From: Deltaproteobacteria bacterium
GTDB taxonomy: Bacteria; Desulfobacterota; Desulfobaccia; Desulfobaccales; 0-14-0-80-60-11
DNA: 64,000 nucleotides
NCBI GenBank assembly: GCA_030018495.1
Contig: JASEFS010000020.1
Location: 1-64,000, forward strand
Direction: 5' to 3'
The position numbers and the translations under genes were made by a program. This document shows, piece by piece, positions 41,693-51,215 of the stretch (position 1 is the stretch's first letter; every line of letters begins with the position of its first letter). The notes beneath the pieces were generated by a model. The model was not told the DNA's origin, searched no databases, and worked only from the letters and a program-made list of their open reading frames with translations.

Positions 41693-43906
41693 CTAAATGA
41701 TCACCGCAATTTCCACCTCTTTGTCCTTGCGCAGCGCGTTAACTCCCACATCCCGGGGATGGCGGTGCAAAATCAGGTCAACTGCGCCCGCACCCACCGG
41801 CAGGTTGCGGATCTCCATCCATTGCAGGTATTCGGGCAGGAGGGGATGGCTGAAGCACACCTGCGGTTTATCGGCGGTGAAGGTCAGTCCCAGGCAGGCC
41901 TGCAGCAGGCAGAAAACCGCGGCACTGGCCCAGGCCTGAGGGGCGCAGGCCAAGGGGTAATGGGTGGGACCCTGGCCCGGCAGACGCGTGAAGCCGCAGA
42001 ACAACTCCGGCAGACGGTGCAAGTCCATGGTATTGCTGGCTTCGAACAAGCCGGTGAGGAGGCGGATGGCCTGTTTTTTATAGCCGTACCGGGCCAGACC
42101 GGAAGCGATCAGGGCGTTGTCGTGGGGCCACACCGAGCCGTTGTGGTAGGACATGGGATTGTAGCGGGCTTCGTTTTTGGCCAGGGTGCGGATGCCCCAG
42201 CCGGAGAAGGAATCATCTGAAAATAGGGTCTTGACCAACCGATTGGCATAGTCCCAGGAGGCGATGCCGGACCACAGAGTGTGGCCGGCGTTGGAAGTCC
42301 GCACCCGACAGGGCCGCTTGTCGCCGTCCAGCGCCAAGGCGTAGGTGTTGAGCTCCTCACACCAGAAAACCTGATTGAACTTCCTCTTCAGAATCATGGC
42401 CTGCCTTTCCAGATACCTGGACAGCTCTTGGTCCTCAAGAGCCCGGGCCAGTGCGGCGGCACATCTTTTGGCCAGATAGGCATAGCCCTGGACCTCGCAC
42501 AGGGCGATGGGTCCCGGCACCGATTGCCCATCCGCGTGAAACACCGCGTCATCCGAGTCCTTCCAGCCCTGGTGCTGCAAACCCACAGGAGTTTGGCTCT
42601 GGTATTCCACAAAGCCGTCCTGGTCCTTATCGCCGTAGTGGTCGAGCCAGTCTAAGGCTCGAATAATATGAGGCCACAGGCCGGCGAGAAAATCCTTATC
42701 CCCGGTGCGCCGTAAATAGGCCTCGGCTAATATAATAAACAGCGGCGTGGCGTCAACACTGCCGTAATAGCGCTGAAAGGGGACCTCCCCCAGCGCGGCC
42801 ATCTCCCCCAGCCGGGCCTCATGAAGTATTTTTCCCGGTTCAGCGTCCTGCTGGGGGATATCCCGGTCCGCCTGATTGGCCGCCAGAAAAGCCAATACGC
42901 CCCGGGCCAGGTCCGGATAAATCCAGAGGCATTCCAGGGCGGTGATCAGGCCGTCCCGGCCAAAAGGAGTGCTGAACCAGGGCACCCCGGCGTAGGGATA
43001 GGGACCGAGCGGAGTTTGGGTCAGGAGCATGCTGAGATCAGCGACAGAGCGGTCCAGCCAGTCATTGAATTGTTCATTGGAGGTGTGAATGTTTGCACCT
43101 GCCACCCGAACCGCAGCCAAGGCTGTTGCCGCTTTTTCCTGAGCTTCGGAAAGGGCCAGAATTTTAGGGACTTGCCGGTCCACCTCGCAGGCCGCTATGG
43201 CAGTCACATCGGCTTTCTGGCCGGACGGCAGATCCAGCCTGATAAAAGCCCGCTTTTCCGTAAGGTCCGCGGGCGCGGGGGTAAACCGCAACCGGGTCCG
43301 GCGGCGCACGCCGTCCAATCCCTGATAAGGCAGGAGCAGCACCGAATCTTTGATCTGCACCGGCAATTTTGTCCCGCGCCGTGCCCGCGGCACTCCCCGA
43401 ACTTCGAAGATGTCCGCAAAATCGGCTTCGAACCGGATTTCCAAGGTCAGGTTCACCCGGCATCTGCCGTAGTTCACCAGCCGGACGTGCTCATAGAGAA
43501 CTCCGTCCCAAAGGAATTGCTCCCGTGAGATATAGACCGTGCCGCGAGGAATGACCAGGAGGCCTTTTTCATACAAATCCGGGGTGGTGAAATCCACCGC
43601 CAGCAAACTGTTATCTTTCCTTACCGTAGAGTTCAGGAGCATGGGCTGCCGCTGATTAACGATGATCTCCCATCTGGACAGAAACCGGCAGCCTTCATGG
43701 TAAAGTCCCTCTTCCCCCAGGCCGTACTTCTTGATATTGCCCAGACGATCCAGTACGGCAAAAGTCTCATCGTGCTTCAGGACCTGGGGACGTTCTTCGT
43801 AAAGGGCGGATGTAGCCAGGACGTACCAGCGGTTTTTGACCTGAATGACCTCTTCAATCCTTTCAGGCCCGGCTTCAGGCAACTTGGGACCACTCGCCAT
43901 AGGCAT
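41693..43906 (-). CDS. Amylo-alpha-1,6-glucosidase (glycogen debranching-like)
   Basis: 737 residues: an N-terminal beta-rich GDE_N-type domain (to about 290) and an (alpha/alpha)6 barrel with family segments GVPWFSTPFGRDGLITALECLWIYPDLARGVLAFLA (a hallmark of the GH133 group, given here in short pieces), GWKDSDDAVFH and NGSVWPHDNALIASGLARYGY. Hydrolyses alpha-1,6 branches in glycogen or related glucans. The start overlaps the upstream GT4 gene by 32 bases, so the two are coupled. Confidence 0.9.
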   Translation of the reverse strand: MPMASGPKLPEAGPERIEEVIQVKNRWYVLATSALYEERPQVLKHDETFAVLDRLGNIKKYGLGEEGLYHEGCRFLSRWEIIVNQRQPMLLNSTVRKDNSLLAVDFTTPDLYEKGLLVIPRGTVYISREQFLWDGVLYEHVRLVNYGRCRVNLTLEIRFEADFADIFEVRGVPRARRGTKLPVQIKDSVLLLPYQGLDGVRRRTRLRFTPAPADLTEKRAFIRLDLPSGQKADVTAIAACEVDRQVPKILALSEAQEKAATALAAVRVAGANIHTSNEQFNDWLDRSVADLSMLLTQTPLGPYPYAGVPWFSTPFGRDGLITALECLWIYPDLARGVLAFLAANQADRDIPQQDAEPGKILHEARLGEMAALGEVPFQRYYGSVDATPLFIILAEAYLRRTGDKDFLAGLWPHIIRALDWLDHYGDKDQDGFVEYQSQTPVGLQHQGWKDSDDAVFHADGQSVPGPIALCEVQGYAYLAKRCAAALARALEDQELSRYLERQAMILKRKFNQVFWCEELNTYALALDGDKRPCRVRTSNAGHTLWSGIASWDYANRLVKTLFSDDSFSGWGIRTLAKNEARYNPMSYHNGSVWPHDNALIASGLARYGYKKQAIRLLTGLFEASNTMDLHRLPELFCGFTRLPGQGPTHYPLACAPQAWASAAVFCLLQACLGLTFTADKPQVCFSHPLLPEYLQWMEIRNLPVGAGAVDLILHRHPRDVGVNALRKDKEVEIAVII

Positions 43907-44924
43907 CCCTCACCTTTGCGTAAATTTTTAAATAATCCCGCGCCATGCGTTCAACCGTGAACCTTGCTTTAAAAACCTTCCGGCAGTAGCTCCGGCTCAG
44001 GCGATCCAGTTTCCGGACCGCGGCTATCGCCTCTTCCACATTGCTAACAATAAAGCCGGTTTTGCCTTCCTTCAGCACTTCGGGCACGGAACCGTTGCCG
44101 AAGGCGATCACCGGGGTGCCGCAGGCCAAGGCTTCCACCATCACCAGACCGAAGGGTTCGGGCCAATCGATGGGAAAAAGCAGCGCCCGGGCCCGACCGA
44201 GAAATTCATTTTTCTCGCTTTCCCCGATTTCACCAACATAAGTGATTAACGGGTGCTTCAGCAGGGGCTTGATGCGTTCCCGGTAATACTCCTCGTCCGC
44301 CGGGTCCACCTTGGCGGCGATGCTCAGGGGCATATCGCAGCGCACCGCAATCTCTATGGCCCGGTCCACCCGCTTTTCCGGGGAGATGCGGCCCAGAAAA
44401 GCCAGGTACCCCTTTGACTCGGGATAAAACCGGTACAAATGGCGGGGCAGGCCGTGATAGATCGTGGCCATCCAGTTGGCAAAAGGCAAAGGCCGCCGCT
44501 GATAATTGGAGATGGACACGAGCTTCATGTCGGAAAATTCCCTGAACAGCGGCCTCAAATCAGCCAAGTCCAAACGCCCGTGCTGAGTGGTAAGATTGGG
44601 CCGCCCTTTGGCCCGGGCCAGGGGAAAATGCAGATAGCTCAAATGGAAATGAAGGATGTCGTAATCGCCGGCTTCCTGAAATACTCTTTCCACCATACGG
44701 ACATGATGGGCCCACGAGTCGACGCAGGCCGGACTCAATCGCAGGGCCTGAGGGACCTGGCTCTTCAAATCTGCTTGGGTCACGGAGTCCCCGCTGGCGA
44801 ACAAGGTGACCTCATGGCCTAAACGAACCAACTCTTCGGTAAGATATGATACCACGCGTTCGGTGCCGCCGTAATACTTGGGAGGCACGCTTTCATAAAG
44901 GGGAGAAATCTGTGCAATCCTCAT
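43875..44924 (-). CDS. GT4-family glycosyltransferase
   Basis: 349 residues: MRIAQISPLYESVPPKYYGGTERVVSYLTEELVRLGHEV at the N-terminus gives a classical GT-B glycine loop, and the nucleotide-sugar site contains PEPFGLVMVEALACGTPVIAF with the E-x7-E motif. Probably transfers glucose or another hexose; its coupling to the debranching enzyme points to glucan or glucoside metabolism, but the acceptor is unknown. ATG with GGTGATAA upstream. Confidence 0.88.
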   Translation of the reverse strand: MRIAQISPLYESVPPKYYGGTERVVSYLTEELVRLGHEVTLFASGDSVTQADLKSQVPQALRLSPACVDSWAHHVRMVERVFQEAGDYDILHFHLSYLHFPLARAKGRPNLTTQHGRLDLADLRPLFREFSDMKLVSISNYQRRPLPFANWMATIYHGLPRHLYRFYPESKGYLAFLGRISPEKRVDRAIEIAVRCDMPLSIAAKVDPADEEYYRERIKPLLKHPLITYVGEIGESEKNEFLGRARALLFPIDWPEPFGLVMVEALACGTPVIAFGNGSVPEVLKEGKTGFIVSNVEEAIAAVRKLDRLSRSYCRKVFKARFTVERMARDYLKIYAKVRDAYGEWSQVA

Positions 44925-45141
44925 GGATTATCACCTCCGAAATTCTCATTTCAGCCTGGATCCTGGTAAAACGAATAAAGGAGAGCAGAAGCGGTGCAGA
45001 CCCTAAGGCAAGACTTTCCTGTTCAGATAATCTTTTCGAGGCTCAATGCAATTGGCGCAGGGCTGTGAAGGCCTTAATTTGCGATTATTATCAGGAGGTT
45101 AATGCGAAGGCGGTGGAATGGGGGGCCTATGGTAAAACGCG

Positions 45142-45182
45142 CCCCGGCCTCTCTCCGCCATAGGCCGGAGCAGAAGCCGGGG
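45142..45182 (-). terminator. Possible terminator of cdd
   Basis: CCCCGGC (45142-45148) pairs with GCCGGGG (45176-45182) around a GC-rich interior; reading on the minus strand it is followed by GCGTTTTACC, a weak T tract. Confidence 0.4.
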
Positions 45183-45200
45183 TTTCTTGATTTTAAAGGA

Positions 45201-45608
45201 TTACAAGTTCTTCGGGCCGAACGGCTCGGGCAACAGCTCTGATAATTTCTTCTTCAGGATATCAGGACCGTCGCACACGCTCAGGATGAGCGCCTCAGGA
45301 CCGAATTCATTAATCACCTGGCGGCAAGCGCCGCAAGGCGAGGCCGGCTTCGGTGTGGGAGTATAGATGACCACCGCGACAATTTGCTGCCTGCCTTGAG
45401 AGATCATATGGGAAACGGCGTTACGTTCGGCGCAGCTGGTCAAGCCGAAAGAGGCGTTTTCCACGTTGCAGCCGTCAAACATCCGGCCATCCGCGGTCAG
45501 CACCGTGGCCCCTACCGGAAATTTGCTGTAAGGAGCATAGGCCGCTTTGGAGATGCTTTTGGCTCGTTTGATCATTTTCTCCAAAGTGTCTTCAGGCAAT
45601 TCTCCCAT
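45201..45608 (-). CDS. cdd: Cytidine deaminase
   Basis: 135 residues, homotetrameric-type length. Zinc site: the catalytic CAERNA (Cys, Ala, Glu) and PCGACRQ motifs, with the substrate-binding NVENASFG upstream. Hydrolytic deamination of cytidine and deoxycytidine in pyrimidine salvage. ATG at 45608 with AGGATC-like sequence upstream. Stands alone between the GT4 gene and the lipoprotein gene. Confidence 0.93.
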   Translation of the reverse strand: MGELPEDTLEKMIKRAKSISKAAYAPYSKFPVGATVLTADGRMFDGCNVENASFGLTSCAERNAVSHMISQGRQQIVAVVIYTPTPKPASPCGACRQVINEFGPEALILSVCDGPDILKKKLSELLPEPFGPKNL

Positions 45609-45702
45609 AGGTGATCCTTACGTTTGAGCTGTGGTCTTGAGGGTGCCCCTTCCTCAGGCCCCCAACCCCATCATCACAGAAGTTGAACCGCAAATGCCCC
45701 GG

Positions 45703-46473
45703 CTACCAGGGCTTCAGGCTGAAGGTGCTGGCCGGCTTGATGATTTGCCCGGGCCGCCGGTTGGCGATTTCTACGCATTGTTGAGACCATTGTTTGATTA
45801 TATCGTGGGCGTTGCCATACCAGGTGAAGCCCTTCAAGTCGATGGGTCTGACAGTGGCATATTCCCGGTCAGCGAACATGGCCAGCGTCTCACGGTGGTC
45901 GGCGTCCCTGACTCTGGCCTCGAAGGCCACGGTGCTCTGCGCCTGCGTGCCCCGTTCCAAAACCGCGGCCGCCAGCCCCGAGCCGTAGGGACCGCCTACC
46001 TTGATGGCATTCAAAAACACGTCGCTGGGAACCAGTTCCGTCAGAGCCATCTCCAGGAGCAGGGAATCTTTTTGGGGAGCCGGCACCACCCGCAGGCGTT
46101 GACGCGCATCATTTTGAAAGGCCTGAATGAATTGCGTCCGCATAAAAGCCGCCATGTCGGCCACGTCCTGCTGATAATGGTCCGCCCGGATGTTCTGCTG
46201 CCACCAGTTAGCCTTAATGAGGTACTCGGTGTGAACCGGAGTAACGTAGATGGTGCGGTAACGCTTCCAATCCACGCCCTGCTTAATCCAAGCCTTGTCA
46301 AAGGGCAAATCGGACCGCCTGTCCATCTGCTGGACGGGCACGAAACCGGCCCCTTCTGAGGGCGGAGCCTTCAGCTTTGCATCCATGGAAGATTCCATTG
46401 AGTTCATGGTGGTGCACCCGCTGAGGACGAGACCGGCAATAACAACAATCAAAAGCACAAAGTCAGGTCGCAC
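45703..46473 (-). CDS. DUF3313-like lipoprotein
   Basis: 256 residues from a GTG at 46473, chosen for its AAGGAGGA ribosome binding site and the lipoprotein signal that follows (MRPDFVLLIVVIAGLVLSGC, lipobox LSGC). The mature protein has conserved-looking segments VDWKRYRTIYVTPVHTEYL and QFIQAFQNDARQRLRVV typical of DUF3313. Probably outer-membrane lipoprotein of unknown role. Confidence 0.75.
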   Translation of the reverse strand: MRPDFVLLIVVIAGLVLSGCTTMNSMESSMDAKLKAPPSEGAGFVPVQQMDRRSDLPFDKAWIKQGVDWKRYRTIYVTPVHTEYLIKANWWQQNIRADHYQQDVADMAAFMRTQFIQAFQNDARQRLRVVPAPQKDSLLLEMALTELVPSDVFLNAIKVGGPYGSGLAAAVLERGTQAQSTVAFEARVRDADHRETLAMFADREYATVRPIDLKGFTWYGNAHDIIKQWSQQCVEIANRRPGQIIKPASTFSLKPW

Positions 46474-46636
46474 GAATAAGTCCTCCTTTACCGTCGCTCC
46501 CCAATCGAGGGCAGGGCGGATCTGACAAAGTTCCAAGGGCGGCTCGAACTGCCCAGGTCAGCGCGTCATCATGGTTCCGAGTCCGAAACCAGCAGATGAT
46601 AGCACGATTTTGCCGACTGTTGTCAAGCAAGCGTGC

Positions 46637-49600
46637 TTATTTCGGAGATACTTCTGAATCAACCGGCGCCTTGCGCTTGCGTCGCCTTTCGCTGAAGCGC
46701 TGCGTGAGCACATAAAAGACCGGCACAAAAGGAATAGCCAGGAAGGTGGAGGATAGCATGCCGCCGAAGACTACGGTGCCGATGGCCTGCTGGCTGGCGG
46801 CTCCGGCGCCGCTGGCCTTTAACAGCGGCACCACGCCCATGATGAAGGCGAAGGAAGTCATGACGATGGGGCGGAAACGGCGGCGGGTGGCCTCCACCGC
46901 GGCGTCGGTGATGGAGAGGCCTTCGGCCCGCAGCTCCCGGGCGAATTCCACGATGAGAATGGCGTTTTTGCTGGCCAGCGCGATCATCAGCACCAGCCCC
47001 ACCTGGGTATAGAGGTTGGTATCGAAGCCCCGGATGACCAGGGCCAGCAAAATCCCCACCAAAGCCAGAGGCACCACGAAAATCACCGCGGCCGGGGAAA
47101 ACCAGCTCTCATATTGAGCGGCTAATACCAAAAATACCAGGGTAATGGAGAGGAGATAAATAAAATACGCGGTGCTGCCCACCTGCTTCTCCTGAAAGGC
47201 CGTGGTGGTCCAGTCATAGGCCAGGCCCTGGGGCAGAGTGTGTGCGGCCACCTGCTCCATGAGGTTCAAGGCCTGGCCGGAGCTGAACCCCGGTGCCGCG
47301 CCGCCGTAGATGGCCGCGGCCGGATAAAGATTGTAGCGGGTGACCAGCTCCGGGCCTGCCATACGCTCCACCGAGAGCAGGGTGCCCAGCGGCACCATGT
47401 CGCCTTTGACATTGCGCACGAAAAGACTTTTGATGTCCTCCGGTTCCAGGCGGTAAGGCGCGTCCGCCTGCACATAGACCTGGAACACCTGATTGAATTT
47501 GTTGAATAAATTGATAAAAGACGAACCCAGATAAGCCTGGAGGGTTTCGAACACCGTGTTCAGCGGCACCCCCAGGGACTCGGCCTTGACGCGGTCAATG
47601 TCCAGATACAACTGGGGGCTGCGGGCGCTGTAGGTGGAGATGAGGCCTCGCACCCCCGGTTGGGCGGAGGCGGTCTGGATGACCTCCCAAACGGCCTTTT
47701 GAAGCTGAAAAGCCCCGTGGCTGCCCCGGTCTTCCACCATCATCTGGAACCCGCCTGATTGTCCTAACCCGGTGATCGGCGGCGGCACCATGACCGCGAG
47801 TTCGCCTTCTTCAATCGCGGCGAATTCACGTTTCAGGTGCGCGATGATCTTTTCCTGGGGCAAGTCCTTGCCGCGCTTTTCCCAGTCTTCAAAGATCGCG
47901 AAGGTGGAGAAGGAGGTGGGCAGGTTGGCGCCGTCCAGGATGGAAAACCCGCCGATCTTCACCCAGGCCTTGATTCCAGGGGCTTTTCGGAGAATCGCGT
48001 CCACCTCGTCGGAGACCTGCTTCACCCGGGGCTGGGCCGAGGCGTCGGGGAGGCGCCCCACCACGATGGCATAACCCTGGTCTTCATTGGGCAGAAAGCC
48101 GGTGGGATGCACCGCAAAGCGCCAGCCGGTCAGGGCGATGACCACGCCGAAGACGGCGAGCATGAGCCCGGGCCGCTGCACCATTCGGCGAACCAGGGCT
48201 GTATAGCTGTCTTCGAGAACCTGGTAACCCCGGTTGAAGCCCCGGTAAAACCAATTGGGGGGCGCTTCAGACCGCGGCTTGAGATAAAGGGCGCATTGGG
48301 CCGGCTTGAGGGTCAGGGCGTTGATGGCGCTGATAATTGCGGTGGCCGCGATCACCAGGGCGAACTGCCGGAAAAGCTGGCCGGTGATGCCGGGCAGGAA
48401 CGCCGCGGGCAGGAAGACCGCGGTGAGCACCAGGGTGATGCCGATGACCGGGCCGATCATCTCGCCCATGGCCTTGATGGTGGCGTCTTTGGGGCTGAGT
48501 CCCTTTTCGATGTAATACGAGGAGTTTTCCACGATGACGATGGCATCATCCACCACAATGCCGATGGCCAAAATGAGAGCAAACAAGGTCATCAGGTTGA
48601 CGCTGAAGCCCAACAGCGCCATGGCCGCAAAGGCCCCGATGATGGTCACCGGCACCGTGGTGGCGGGCACCAGGGTGGCCCGCCAGTTCTGGAGAAACAC
48701 CATGATGACCAGCAGCACCAGCACACCGGCCTCAAACAGGGTTTCATAAACCGCGTCGATGGCTTGTTTAATAAAAACCGTGGTGTCGTAATCAATGGCG
48801 AATTTCAGGCCTTCGGGAAATTCCTTGCTCATTTCAGCCATGGCCTCGCGGATGTGTTCCGCGACATTGAGGGCGTTGGCTCCCGGCAGGGCATAAACCA
48901 GTATCTGGGTGCTCTTGCGCCCGCTCAAGCCGGCGAAGTTGCTGAAATACTGCTGGCTCAACTCAACCCTGGCGATATCCCGCACCCTCACTATTTTGGC
49001 GGTTTCGCTCCGGGCCGTCTTCACGATAATATCTTCAAACTGCTCAGTGTCAGAGAGTCGGCCCAGGGCGTTGATAGTGAATTGGAAGACTTGGTCGTCC
49101 GGCACGGGCGGCGCCCCCAGTTGCCCGGCCACCACCTGGACGTTTTGCTGCTGGATGGCGTTCACCACATCCAGGGTGGTGAGACCGTAGTCCTGGAGCT
49201 TATTGGGATTCAACCACACCCGCATGCTGTAGGGCCCGGCTCCAACCACCCGGATCTGCCCCACGCCGGGAAGGCGGGCCAGAGGGTATTGCAGATTGAT
49301 GATGGCGTAATTGGTAAGGAAAGTTCCGTCAAAACGGTCATCATCGGCATAGAGGCTCACTACCTGCAATATTTGCGGGGACACCTTCTTGACCGTAATT
49401 CCCTGAACCTGCACGGCCTGCGGCAGTTGGGCCATAGCGCCGTTCACCATGTTCTGCACCAGCGACATGGAGGTGTTGAGGTCCGTGCCCACGGCAAAGG
49501 TGATGGTCAGGGTGTAGGAGCCGTCGCTGCCGCTGGTGGAGGACATGTAGATGGAGTCCTCCACCCCGTTGACCGCCTGCTCGATGGGAATGCCCACGGT

Positions 49601-49780
49601 ATCGGAAATGACCTGGGCGCTGGCCCCGGGATATCGGGTGCTCACCTGAATGGTGGGCGGGACGATGTCGGGATACTGGGCCACCGGCAGGACGTACAGG
49701 CACACCAGGCCCAGGATGATGGTGACGATGGCGATGACGTTGGCGAAGATGGGCCGCTCGATGAAGAACCGGGAGATCAT
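46637..49780 (-). CDS. RND multidrug efflux permease (HAE1/AcrB family)
   Basis: 1047 residues, the AcrB length, with 12 membrane helices and two large periplasmic loops. The proton-relay Asp pair is visible in IGIVVDDAIVIVEN (near residue 405), and ends of the loops show the expected TQVGLVLMIALASKNAILIVEFA segment. Trimeric inner-membrane pump that expels drugs, dyes or other hydrophobic compounds with the adaptor and outer-membrane channel encoded upstream. Start overlaps the adaptor gene by four bases (ATGA). Confidence 0.95.
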   Translation of the reverse strand: MISRFFIERPIFANVIAIVTIILGLVCLYVLPVAQYPDIVPPTIQVSTRYPGASAQVISDTVGIPIEQAVNGVEDSIYMSSTSGSDGSYTLTITFAVGTDLNTSMSLVQNMVNGAMAQLPQAVQVQGITVKKVSPQILQVVSLYADDDRFDGTFLTNYAIINLQYPLARLPGVGQIRVVGAGPYSMRVWLNPNKLQDYGLTTLDVVNAIQQQNVQVVAGQLGAPPVPDDQVFQFTINALGRLSDTEQFEDIIVKTARSETAKIVRVRDIARVELSQQYFSNFAGLSGRKSTQILVYALPGANALNVAEHIREAMAEMSKEFPEGLKFAIDYDTTVFIKQAIDAVYETLFEAGVLVLLVIMVFLQNWRATLVPATTVPVTIIGAFAAMALLGFSVNLMTLFALILAIGIVVDDAIVIVENSSYYIEKGLSPKDATIKAMGEMIGPVIGITLVLTAVFLPAAFLPGITGQLFRQFALVIAATAIISAINALTLKPAQCALYLKPRSEAPPNWFYRGFNRGYQVLEDSYTALVRRMVQRPGLMLAVFGVVIALTGWRFAVHPTGFLPNEDQGYAIVVGRLPDASAQPRVKQVSDEVDAILRKAPGIKAWVKIGGFSILDGANLPTSFSTFAIFEDWEKRGKDLPQEKIIAHLKREFAAIEEGELAVMVPPPITGLGQSGGFQMMVEDRGSHGAFQLQKAVWEVIQTASAQPGVRGLISTYSARSPQLYLDIDRVKAESLGVPLNTVFETLQAYLGSSFINLFNKFNQVFQVYVQADAPYRLEPEDIKSLFVRNVKGDMVPLGTLLSVERMAGPELVTRYNLYPAAAIYGGAAPGFSSGQALNLMEQVAAHTLPQGLAYDWTTTAFQEKQVGSTAYFIYLLSITLVFLVLAAQYESWFSPAAVIFVVPLALVGILLALVIRGFDTNLYTQVGLVLMIALASKNAILIVEFARELRAEGLSITDAAVEATRRRFRPIVMTSFAFIMGVVPLLKASGAGAASQQAIGTVVFGGMLSSTFLAIPFVPVFYVLTQRFSERRRKRKAPVDSEVSPK

Positions 49781-51000
49781 GAGCGGCCTTTCCCTCCTTC
49801 AGCCCCCTTTGAAAGGTTTTTTTCCTTTTTATCTTCGGCTTTCGGCGGCGGCTCCTGGACCGGGGTGACCTGGCGGCCGGGCATGGCCCGCAGGAGACCC
49901 TGGACCACGACCCGCTCCCCGCCCTTGAGCCCGTCCTCGATCACCGTGAACTTGTCAATTGTGGGACCCGTCACTATTTGCCGCCGCTCCACGACGTTCT
50001 TGTCATTGACCACCAGGAGGTAAGTGCCCTGCTGATCGAAGCTGACCGCCTCCTGGGGCACCAGCAAGGCGGACCGGGCTTCGGCCGTGGGGACCCGAAC
50101 TTTGGCGAACAGTCCGGGCAGGATCTTGAAATCCCGATTGGGGAACACCGCCCGCATGAGCAAAGTGCCGGTGGTAGGATCAACGCTGATGGCCGCAAAA
50201 TCCATCCGGCCTTGATGGGGAAAATCCCGCTCGTCGGCCAAGCCGAAAGCAACAGGCCAGTCTATTTGCTTGATGCTGTCGGGCGGTTTGGGCCTTTGCC
50301 CGACCAGACGGAGCAGGTCGCGCTCATTGATGGTGAAATACACATAGATGGGATCAATCTGGTTAATGTAGGCCAGCACCGTTTCTTCGCCCGCAGTCCC
50401 GACCAGATTGCCCGGGTCCTTCTGGCGGCGGTCGATGCGGCCGTCAAAGGGCGCGGTCACGCTGGTGTAGCTCAGGTCGAGCTTCGCCAAATCCCTTTTG
50501 GCCTCCGCGGCCAAAACTGAGGCCCGGGCCGCATCCCGCTCGAAGTGCCACTTGTCCAGATCGGTTTGGGAAGCCGCTTTCTGCTGCACCAGGCGGGTGA
50601 ATCGGGCAAATTCGGTTTCCGCATGCAAAAGGCGCGCCTTTTGCGCCATGACTTCCGCTTCTGCCTGCCTCAGCTTGGCTTCATAGGTGTTCTGCTGGAT
50701 AAGGAACAGGAGCTGGCCTTTTTTCACCCGGTCGCCGTCCTGAAACAGGACCTTCTCGAGATAGCCTTCCACCCGGGCGCGCAACTGCACGGTGTTGACC
50801 GCCTGGGTGTTGCCGGTGAATTCCAGATAATCCACCACCGGCCGCCGGACGGGCTGCTGCACCGTCACTTTGGGGGGCGGCGGCGGCTTGAAATCCTCCC
50901 GGGGGCCGCAGGCTGCAAACATAACCATTACCACCAAAAGCAGGACCCGTGTAAGGCGGGGCAGGCCGAAACCGCGGGACGTCCGTCTAACTTCAGTCAT
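49777..51000 (-). CDS. RND efflux periplasmic adaptor (AcrA family)
   Basis: 407 residues. Lipobox-like FAACG near residue 31, then the lipoyl half-motifs (VQLRARVEGYLEKVLFQDGDRVKKGQLLFLI in the family pattern), a coiled-coil hairpin (about 95-165), beta-barrel and membrane-proximal domains (VTAPFDGRIDRR). Links the permease to the outer-membrane channel. A charged C-terminal tail rich in Lys and Glu (EDKKEKNLSK) is unusual. Confidence 0.93.
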   Translation of the reverse strand: MTEVRRTSRGFGLPRLTRVLLLVVMVMFAACGPREDFKPPPPPKVTVQQPVRRPVVDYLEFTGNTQAVNTVQLRARVEGYLEKVLFQDGDRVKKGQLLFLIQQNTYEAKLRQAEAEVMAQKARLLHAETEFARFTRLVQQKAASQTDLDKWHFERDAARASVLAAEAKRDLAKLDLSYTSVTAPFDGRIDRRQKDPGNLVGTAGEETVLAYINQIDPIYVYFTINERDLLRLVGQRPKPPDSIKQIDWPVAFGLADERDFPHQGRMDFAAISVDPTTGTLLMRAVFPNRDFKILPGLFAKVRVPTAEARSALLVPQEAVSFDQQGTYLLVVNDKNVVERRQIVTGPTIDKFTVIEDGLKGGERVVVQGLLRAMPGRQVTPVQEPPPKAEDKKEKNLSKGAEGGKGRS

Positions 51001-51172
51001 TATGCTCCACTCCGATAAGGCAATGCAGTACGGCGAGCTTAAGCTTGAAAACAGTCGGTTTTACATGAGAATAGAAGCCAAAAATCTAATATAAAAAAAT
51101 TTTGCGGCAGGAATTCAGGCTTACCCCGCCATTGCTTTCAAATATCTTTCAATCTCAGAAAAATTTGAGTGG

Positions 51173-51191
51173 CACAGGCGTCTCGCCTGTG
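51173..51191. repeat. CACAGGCG inverted repeat
   Basis: CACAGGCG and CGCCTGTG flank a three-base loop just downstream of the outer-membrane channel gene, inside GTGGCACAGGCG..CGCCTGTGAGTGG context, a type of dispersed intergenic hairpin. It may belong to the same broad class as 14823-14894 and 36916-36984. Confidence 0.5.
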
Positions 51192-51215
51192 AGTGGCGCG
51201 TAATTCCATAAATTC

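Noticed and set aside
44846-45163. 105-codon plus-strand frame across the GT4 start
   Set aside because: Overlaps the GT4 start and contains no domain; the segment is better explained as intergenic DNA with the cdd terminator.
47837-50023. 728-codon plus-strand open frame antisense to the RND pump
   Set aside because: Shadow of the RND permease and adaptor; low-complexity His/Asp/Gly-rich translation without recognisable domains.
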